Assembly (NCBI GenBank): GCA_964543235.1
Contig: CAZIXE010000085.1
Span: 1-14,742 of the forward strand
DNA: 14,742 bases
Origin: JANMMJ01 sp964543235
GTDB lineage: Bacteria; Pseudomonadota; Alphaproteobacteria; Rhizobiales; Aestuariivirgaceae
Direction of reading: 5' to 3'
Within the stretch, counting starts at the first letter, position 1. The number at the start of each line of letters is the position of its first letter. The notes under the pieces were generated by a model. The model saw nothing but the letters and a program-made list of their open reading frames with translations, searched no databases and had not been told where the DNA came from. This document shows, one piece after another, positions 7,704 to 12,712 of the stretch. The translations under genes were made by a program, and so were the position numbers.

Positions 7704-8141
7704 TCACGGCGGTGGGTGCAGCAGTCGGAGGAATTCGGCAGGCCGCGACATCACGTCCCGGAGGGTGTAGCGGTCGAGAACGGCGACGAAGGCCCTTTCG
7801 GCATCGGCCAGCACGAATTTGAGTCTGCAGCCGGGCGTCACGACACACGCATTGGTGGCCTGGTCGAAGCATTCCACCAGCGGAGCGCCGCTTTCACCGA
7901 GGCGGAAGATGTCGCCGAGCTTGATTCTCTCGGCGGGCTTGCCGAGCCTGAACCCGCCATGGCGGCCGCGCTGGGTTTCGAGGAATCCGGCCTTGGAGAG
8001 CTCGTGGATCACCTTCATGAGATGGTTGCGCGAGATGCCGTAGCCTATGGCCACGTCCTGGATGGTGATGAGGTCAGGATTGCGGGCGGCGGCCTGCATC
8101 AGCACGCGGTAGGCATAATCGGTGAAGACGGAAATGCGCAT
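7704..8141 (-). CDS. nsrR: NsrR, Rrf2-family nitric-oxide-sensing repressor
   Basis: 145-residue cytoplasmic transcription factor that binds DNA through a winged helix-turn-helix and loses repression when its iron-sulfur cluster reacts with NO. The N-terminus MRISVFTDYAYRVLMQAA, the recognition region GISRNHLMKVIHELSKAGFL (35-54) and the wing RGRHGGFRLGKPAERI (58-73) match NsrR closely. Three cysteines, Cys91, Cys99 and Cys105 (C-X7-C-X5-C), are the cluster ligands. Asp8, an additional ligand in a characterised NsrR, is also present. The spacing between the first two cysteines is wider than in the E. coli protein (X4). The gene is directly upstream of nirK on the same strand, and an NsrR-type operator lies between them. 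IscR and RirA are less likely because of the FTDYAYR start and GISRNHLMKV recognition helix. Confidence 0.92.
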   Translation of the reverse strand: MRISVFTDYAYRVLMQAAARNPDLITIQDVAIGYGISRNHLMKVIHELSKAGFLETQRGRHGGFRLGKPAERIKLGDIFRLGESGAPLVECFDQATNACVVTPGCRLKFVLADAERAFVAVLDRYTLRDVMSRPAEFLRLLHPPP

Positions 8142-8156
8142 GGCGACGGCTTATTG

Positions 8157-8188
8157 GAATAAACATATATATCATATACAACTTATTC
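8157..8188. promoter_or_regulatory. AT-rich nsrR promoter with nested dyads
   Basis: The 45 bp between nsrR and the upstream acetyltransferase gene is strikingly AT-rich. An outer inverted repeat (GAATAA with TTATTC, 20 bp apart) encloses a nearly concentric imperfect dyad, ATATATATCATATACAA at 8165-8181. That dyad agrees with the nirK-side NsrR operator at 11 of 17 positions. A minus-strand TTGAAT-17 bp-TATGTT pair could be the core promoter. Autoregulation by NsrR is possible but weakly supported. Confidence 0.45.
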
Positions 8189-8720
8189 AAGCGCCGCGGC
8201 GATCCGAAGCCAGCACGGCGTAGACGGCATCGTCAGCCCATTCGCCCTTGAACCACTCGCTTTGGCGGAAATGCGCTTCCTTGGTGAAGCCTGCCTTCTC
8301 GAGCACCCGGCAGGACCCGCCGTTGCGGGGATCGACGGAGGCGGTGATGCGGTGCACGTTGAGGCCAGCGAAGGCATAGGCGACGAGGTGCATCACGATT
8401 TCAGTGCCGTAGCCCTGGTTCCAGTGGGGGCGGGCGACGGTGTAGCCGATCTGGGCGAGGCGCCTGTCGCTGCCGATATTGATGCCGCAGTCGCCGATGA
8501 ATGCACCATCCTGCTTGCGCTCGACCACAAGCTGGAACCAGCCCGGAGTTCCCGGATCTCTCAGGATCATCTCGGAAACGAGATCGCCCGCGGCCTTCGC
8601 GTCATAGCTCTGCCAGTTCTGATAGCGGGCCACATCGGGGTCGGCACGGCAGGCGGCAATGGCAGCGACGTCCGTCTCCCGCATGCGGCGGGCAATGAGG
8701 CGCGGCGTTGCGAAGATCAC
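8187..8720 (-). CDS. GNAT-family N-acetyltransferase (RimJ/RimL type)
   Basis: Cytoplasmic acetyl-CoA-dependent acetyltransferase; substrate unknown (a protein N-terminus, a small amine or an amino acid are possible). From a GTG at 8720 the protein has 177 residues. The start FATPRLIARRMRETDVAAIA is the typical opening of the RimJ/RimL type. Other landmarks are GAFIGDCGINIG (about 72-83), IGYTVARPHWNQGYGTEIV (about 91-109; the acetyl-CoA loop is NQGYGTE) and SVDPRNGGSCRVLEKAGF with the conserved Asn. The GTG start overlaps the stop of the upstream oxidoreductase gene by 4 bases (GTGA), which implies translational coupling. An in-frame start at 8771 would add 17 residues outside the family's alignment. 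Co-expression with the oxidase hints at a shared amine or amino acid substrate, but that is inference. Confidence 0.87.
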   Translation of the reverse strand: MIFATPRLIARRMRETDVAAIAACRADPDVARYQNWQSYDAKAAGDLVSEMILRDPGTPGWFQLVVERKQDGAFIGDCGINIGSDRRLAQIGYTVARPHWNQGYGTEIVMHLVAYAFAGLNVHRITASVDPRNGGSCRVLEKAGFTKEAHFRQSEWFKGEWADDAVYAVLASDRRGA

Positions 8721-10024
8721 CCGATGCTCCGGTCGATCCAGTCGCGCGTCCTGAAGTAGCGGCCGATCCAAGGCAGGAACCAGGTATTGCCGTTGTAAAG
8801 TGGGTGGGCCGGGAACTCCGGACGGTCGAAGGCATTGATACGGTTGACCCGGCCGATGACCTTCCGCGCCGTTTCGCGGCCCAGATAGGACATCATGGCG
8901 ATCCCGGAGCCGTTACAGCCCAGGGCGTAATGCAAATTGTCGAATTTGCCCATGTGCGGCAGCTCGTCGAGGGTGAAGGCGACATTGCCGGTCCAGGCAT
9001 GGGTGATGCGGCAACCCTTGAGTTGCGGGTAGCGGTCGGTCATGAAACGATAGAGGATGGCAGCAGTTTCAACAGGATCGGTATGGCCGAACTTGGCGCG
9101 GCCGCCAAAGATGAGGCGCCTTCCATCCGGCGACATGCGGTAATAGGTGAGCACGCGGCGGGTGTCGGCAATGGTGCGGTTCCTGGGGCTCAGCCCCATG
9201 GCTATGTCCGCCGGCAATTCTTCGGTGGCGATGATGTAGGAGCCGACGGGCACGACGCGCCGCTTGAACTGCGGAGTCACGCCGGTGGTATAGCCGTTGG
9301 TGGCGATGACCACATCGCCGGCAATGATTGTGCCGTGCGGCGTCTCCACGCGCCACTTGCCCTGATCCTCGCTAAGCCGCGTCACGGGAGTCTTTGCCGC
9401 GACCGGAATGCTGCGTTTCAGACACAGATCAAGCAGACCCTTGAAATAGAGTGCCGGGTGAAGCTGGGCAGCGCGGCCGATGACCATGCCGCCCCGATAG
9501 TAGTCGGAGCCAATCTCCTCACGCTGGCGTTCCTCGGGGACGATGTAAGCTTCGGCGGCGGCATACTCGTTGAGAGTGGCCACACGGCTGGCCATGGCCC
9601 GGTAATGTGATTTGCACCAGGCACCGACAAAATAGCCCGTCCGCTTCCAATGACAGGCGATGTTCTCACGGGCCACCAGGTTTTCGACATGCGAGAAGGC
9701 CTCGGCGGCATCGGAGAGGAATGGCGCGGCCTCCGCAGGCGCCATGGCTCTCGCGAGATAGCGCTTGCCGACGTTGACGCCCCCCGAGACCATGCCGCCA
9801 TTGCGTGTCGAGCCGCCGAATCCTGGCTCGTTGGCATCGAGCACCACGCAATCCCAACCGTGCGCGTTGAGTTCGAGAGCGGCATTGAGGCCGACGTAAC
9901 CAGCACCGACAATGGCCGCACGCGTGTGCTTCGGCAGTTCGACGGGCGGCAGAGCCTCCGGTGCATAGGCTTCCCACCAGTAGGGACTTGCCTTGAAGTC
10001 CTGATGAAAGATGCTAACCGCCAT
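8717..10024 (-). CDS. FAD-dependent amine/amino acid oxidoreductase (DAO family, PuuB/OrdL-like)
   Basis: 435-residue flavoenzyme of the DadA/glycine-oxidase fold, closest in style to gamma-glutamylputrescine oxidase and OrdL proteins, which oxidise amines or secondary amino acids. The order of features fits. A leading SPYWWEAYAP segment (13-22) precedes the dinucleotide fold AAIVGAGYVGLNAALEL (36-52, GxGxxG), with an acidic residue ending the second strand (VVLDANEPG, 60-68). GSTRNGGMVSGG (71-82) is next to the flavin. Also present are VIATNGYT and the C-terminal AWTGNVAFTLDELPHMG and GCNGSGIAMMSYLG flavin-binding segments. No signal peptide is present, so it is cytoplasmic. The ATG at 10024 is preceded by a modest GGAA. 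It is first in a two-gene unit with the acetyltransferase. The substrate is unassigned; polyamine or amino acid catabolism is the best guess. Confidence 0.9.
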   Translation of the reverse strand: MAVSIFHQDFKASPYWWEAYAPEALPPVELPKHTRAAIVGAGYVGLNAALELNAHGWDCVVLDANEPGFGGSTRNGGMVSGGVNVGKRYLARAMAPAEAAPFLSDAAEAFSHVENLVARENIACHWKRTGYFVGAWCKSHYRAMASRVATLNEYAAAEAYIVPEERQREEIGSDYYRGGMVIGRAAQLHPALYFKGLLDLCLKRSIPVAAKTPVTRLSEDQGKWRVETPHGTIIAGDVVIATNGYTTGVTPQFKRRVVPVGSYIIATEELPADIAMGLSPRNRTIADTRRVLTYYRMSPDGRRLIFGGRAKFGHTDPVETAAILYRFMTDRYPQLKGCRITHAWTGNVAFTLDELPHMGKFDNLHYALGCNGSGIAMMSYLGRETARKVIGRVNRINAFDRPEFPAHPLYNGNTWFLPWIGRYFRTRDWIDRSIG

Positions 10025-10179
10025 GGTGTTCCGCGAATCCAGTCTCCGTTCAATATGCTATCTTAAGGCCGGCCGTGATTGATAGGGGCAGGTCATGCGC
10101 CGGCTTCACGGCAGAGTACCGGCCGGGTAGTTGTCGACCGGGCGACCGGCTCAACCAATGATGCTTCGGGAGGACAACA

Positions 10180-10713
10180 GTGCGGACGTTCCTGAAATGG
10201 CTGGTCTGGACGATCGCCGCTTTTGTCATCGCAATCGTGCTGGGCGGTTATGTGCTGCCCGGCGAGACGGTGGTGCAACGGCAGATCGTCATCAATGCAA
10301 CGCCCGACAAGGTCTTCGCCATTGTCGGCAACCTGAAGCGCTTCAATGAGTGGTCGCCCTGGGCGGAACTCGACCCCAACACTGTGTATAGTTTCGGCGG
10401 ACCGGATTCGGGACCGGGACAGAAACTGTCCTGGGAATCGGCCAATCCAGATGTCGGCAAAGGTTCGCAGACCATCATCGACTACGTCGAGAATCGCCGG
10501 ATCACCACCGAACTCGATTTCGGCGACATGGGGAAGGCCATGGCGTCGCTGGAGCTGGCGCCGGTCGGGGAGGGGACGGCAGTCACCTGGGGCTTCAAAG
10601 CCCAACTCAACGGCATTGCCGAGCGCTGGCTCGGCCTGCTCTTCGACCGGTGGATCGGTGCCGACTATGAGCGCGGGCTGGCAAAGCTGAAGGTGGTGGC
10701 GGAAAAAAGCTGA
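10180..10713 (+). CDS. Membrane-anchored SRPBCC-family protein
   Basis: 177-residue protein with an N-terminal membrane helix (FLKWLVWTIAAFVIAIVLGG, about 4-23), followed by a START-like SRPBCC domain of the polyketide-cyclase/dehydrase type. The domain is recognisable from VVQRQIVINATPDKVFAIVG (about 32-51), the FNEWSPWAELDPN segment (about 56-68) and ITTELDFGDMGKAMASLEL (about 109-127). This fold makes a hydrophobic pocket for lipids or small ligands; the specific job is unknown. The start is GTG at 10180, supported by GGGAGGA at 10168-10174, 5 bp upstream. It diverges from the oxidoreductase gene across 155 bp and converges on the LysR gene, sharing a terminator. I see no link of function to either neighbour. 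Confidence 0.85.
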   Translation: MRTFLKWLVWTIAAFVIAIVLGGYVLPGETVVQRQIVINATPDKVFAIVGNLKRFNEWSPWAELDPNTVYSFGGPDSGPGQKLSWESANPDVGKGSQTIIDYVENRRITTELDFGDMGKAMASLELAPVGEGTAVTWGFKAQLNGIAERWLGLLFDRWIGADYERGLAKLKVVAEKS

Positions 10714-10726
10714 GCGGGCCGCTCAG
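10703..10726 (-). terminator. Rho-independent terminator of the LysR gene, shared with the SRPBCC gene
   Basis: The palindrome CTGAGCGGGCCGCTCAG (10710-10726) can form a GC-rich hairpin. On the minus strand it is followed after one base by six T residues (A run at 10703-10708), a proper intrinsic terminator for the LysR gene. On the plus strand it is followed by TTCTT, a weaker tract that could also end the SRPBCC transcript. The TGA stop of each convergent gene lies inside one arm. Confidence 0.8.
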
Positions 10727-11640
10727 TTCTTGAAGCTTGCCGCTTCGTCCATGATCCATTCACGGAAGCTGGTGATCATCGGCCGCTCGTTGGGGTCGTT
10801 GCGCGAGACGAGGTAGTAGGCGAATTGCGGCGGGCCCCTGAGGGTGAGCTCGAAGGGCTTGACGAGCCGTCCGGCAGCGAGGTCGTCAGCCACCAGGGTC
10901 GAGTCACCCAACGCCACGCCCTGGGCATTGATGGCAGCCTGGAGGGCGAGCGCGGTCTGGCCGAAATGCAGGCCACTGGTATCGTCGAAGTCGGAGACAC
11001 CGGCTGCCAGCATCCACATGCGCCAGTTGGGCCAAACTGCATCCTGGGCTTCCCAGTCTAGATGGATAAGGGTGTGCTGCAGCAAGTCCCTGGGCTGGCG
11101 GATCGGCTTGCCGCCTTCAAGGAGTTTCGGGCTGCAGACGGGAAACACCGTGTCCTCGAAAATCTTCTCAACCCGCAGGCCCGGATAATTGCCGCGGCCG
11201 AAACGGACGGCGATATCGATGCTGTCGCGGTCGAAATCGAGGGTCGCCTGGGAGACGTCGATGCGGACGTCGGCGCCCGGGGCGCGGGCGAGGAAGCGAT
11301 CAATACGCGGCACCAGCCATTTGGCGGCGATGGAGGGCGAGGCGGTGACGCGGAGCTGTGAGGGATTCTCGAGCTGCCGCATGCGCTGCAGGGCGTGGCT
11401 CAGGGTTTCGAGCGAGTCACTTACCGCGCTCCTCAGGACCTCGCCGGGCCGGGTGAGCGCCATGGTGCGGCTGGTGCGGTGGAACAGGACCATGCCGAGC
11501 TGGTCCTCCAACTCCTTGATTTGATGGCTGATTGCAGCCGGGGTGACGTTCAGCTCGGCAGCGGCGCGGGTAAAACTCAAGTGCCTTGCGGCGGAATCGA
11601 AGGCTTTGAGGGCCTGGAGGCCGGGGAGGTGGCGAAGCAT
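10723..11640 (-). CDS. LysR-family transcriptional regulator (GcvA-like)
   Basis: 305-residue DNA-binding regulator. The N-terminal winged helix-turn-helix reads LPGLQALKAFDSAARHLSFT (about 5-24) followed by RAAAELNVTPAAISHQIKEL, the GcvA-type opening. The effector-binding domain begins LRVTASPSIAAKWLVPRIDR and includes DIAVRFGRGNYPGL. The co-inducer is unknown. The ATG at 11640 aligns with family starts. It has no good ribosome site, and a TTG at 11682 (14 more residues) is an alternative. A minus-strand promoter TTGCGA-16 bp-TAGAAT (11697-11724) lies upstream. LysR regulators commonly control the divergent neighbour, here the 60-residue small gene, and often themselves. Confidence 0.92.
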   Translation of the reverse strand: MLRHLPGLQALKAFDSAARHLSFTRAAAELNVTPAAISHQIKELEDQLGMVLFHRTSRTMALTRPGEVLRSAVSDSLETLSHALQRMRQLENPSQLRVTASPSIAAKWLVPRIDRFLARAPGADVRIDVSQATLDFDRDSIDIAVRFGRGNYPGLRVEKIFEDTVFPVCSPKLLEGGKPIRQPRDLLQHTLIHLDWEAQDAVWPNWRMWMLAAGVSDFDDTSGLHFGQTALALQAAINAQGVALGDSTLVADDLAAGRLVKPFELTLRGPPQFAYYLVSRNDPNERPMITSFREWIMDEAASFKN

Positions 11641-11696
11641 TTTTTGATTTTCAAACCATTTTTGACGATTCTGAGAGAACAAGTCGTTTGTTCTTT

Positions 11697-11724
11697 ATTC
11701 TATCGTCACTTAGATTATTCGCAA
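11697..11724 (-). promoter_or_regulatory. Probable LysR-gene promoter overlapping a dyad
   Basis: On the minus strand TTGCGA (11719-11724), a 16-bp spacer and TAGAAT (11697-11702) make a reasonable sigma-70 promoter for the LysR gene. The same stretch contains the inverted repeat ATTCTA-N8-TAGATT (one mismatch). On the plus strand TTGTTC (11688-11693), 17 bp and TAGATT (11711-11716) could serve the small divergent gene. The overlapping divergent promoters are typical of LysR-controlled pairs. Confidence 0.5.
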
Positions 11725-11752
11725 CATTCATTGCTTAACAGGAACTTAACAA

Positions 11753-11935
11753 ATGCCTCCCGTCACAAGTCCCCGGACCCTCGCCTACGACGTGGTTTTC
11801 GACCGCGTTTCGACCGCCTACGACACGCTGCGACGCCGCTTTTTGAGGCGTTCGACAAGGCCAACCGGACTCGAGCTGCTGGAGCGCGAGAGCGCCCGCA
11901 TCCGGCTCGAGAGCCGCCACTGGCTGATGGGTTAA
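11753..11935 (+). CDS. Small hypothetical protein divergent from the LysR gene
   Basis: 60-residue arginine-rich protein of unknown function. The middle VVFDRVSTAYDTLRRRFLRR (about 14-33) and the end GLELLERESARIRLESRHWL (about 39-58) look like two amphipathic helices. No signal peptide, membrane segment or metal motif is seen. Support for it being real: an AGGAA site about 9 bp before the ATG, strong G/C preference at third codon positions, and a divergent position behind an LysR gene with overlapping promoters. Its TAA stop (11933-11935) overlaps the TAA stop of the convergent hydratase gene by two bases. It does not match DUF1127, the small family I know with similar arginine-rich ends. 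A spurious frame is possible but less likely. Confidence 0.62.
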   Translation: MPPVTSPRTLAYDVVFDRVSTAYDTLRRRFLRRSTRPTGLELLERESARIRLESRHWLMG

Positions 11936-12711
11936 CGGCCCTTCCAGACAGGCTTGCGCTTTTCAGCGAAGGCTCTGGCGCCTTCGAGCTGGTCCTCGCT
12001 GGCGTAGAGGCGGTCGACGGTCGGAAGTTTCCGTTTGGTCACCATGTCGAAGGCCTGCTGAACCGGCAGGTGCATCGTCTCGCGTACCGTCTCCTTGATG
12101 GCGGCAAAGACCAGTGGCGGACCATCCGCCAGGTGGTCGGCCAGAGCGCGGGCGCGGGCCATGAGGCCGGCAGCCGGGACCACCTCGTTGACGATGCCCC
12201 AGTGCTTTGCCTCCACCGCGCCGAAGCGGCGGCCGGTGAACAACAGCTCCATGGCCACGTGATAGGGGATGCGGCGCGGCAGCTTGATGGTCGCGGCATC
12301 AGCAAGGGTGCCGGAATTGATTTCGGGCAGGGCGAAGGTGGCGTGATCGGCGGCCAGGATGAGGTCGCAGGAGATCATGATCTCGAAGCCGCCGCCGAAA
12401 GCGAGGCCGTTGACAGCGGCGATCACCGGCTTGTTGAGGCCGGGAAGTTCCTGCAAGCCCCCGAAGCCGCCTACGCCATAATCCGAATCGGGCGCTTCGC
12501 CCGCCGCGGCAGCCTTGAGGTCCCAGCCCGGGCAGAAGAACTTCTCGCCGGCGGCGGTGAGGATCGCCACGCGCAGGGACGGATCGTCGCGAAAGGCGGC
12601 GAAGGTCTCGCCCATGATGCGGCTCGTTGCGGCATCGATGGCATTGGCCTTGGGCCGGTCGATGGTGACTTCGAGGACGGCGCCACGGCGGCTGGTGAGA
12701 ATGGGGGACAT
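11932..12711 (-). CDS. Enoyl-CoA hydratase/isomerase, CaiD-like (crotonobetainyl-CoA hydratase type)
   Basis: 259-residue crotonase-fold enzyme that would add water to an enoyl-CoA. Similarity to CaiD is strong by eye: LEVTIDRPKANAIDAATS (13-30), GEKFFCPGWDLKAAAAGEAP (55-74), NKPVIAAVNGLAFGGGFE (93-110), TFALPEINSG (125-134) and the C-terminal FAEKRKPVWKGR (248-259). The two glutamates expected for hydratase chemistry, Glu110 and Glu130, are present. The oxyanion-hole glycine region is intact. The start at 12711 has GGAG 8 bp upstream and follows the stop of the acyl-CoA synthetase gene by one base, so the pair is an operon. Whether the substrate is crotonobetainyl-CoA is not certain. No CaiB-type CoA-transferase or carnitine transporter is in the window, so a different enoyl-CoA is possible. 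Confidence 0.9.
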   Translation of the reverse strand: MSPILTSRRGAVLEVTIDRPKANAIDAATSRIMGETFAAFRDDPSLRVAILTAAGEKFFCPGWDLKAAAAGEAPDSDYGVGGFGGLQELPGLNKPVIAAVNGLAFGGGFEIMISCDLILAADHATFALPEINSGTLADAATIKLPRRIPYHVAMELLFTGRRFGAVEAKHWGIVNEVVPAAGLMARARALADHLADGPPLVFAAIKETVRETMHLPVQQAFDMVTKRKLPTVDRLYASEDQLEGARAFAEKRKPVWKGR

Positions 12712-12712
12712 G

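Noticed and set aside
11641..11682. TTG start at 11682 for the LysR gene
   Set aside because: The 14 extra residues are not part of the usual LysR N-terminus, and the family start aligns with the ATG at 11640. It is kept as an alternative because neither start has a good ribosome site.
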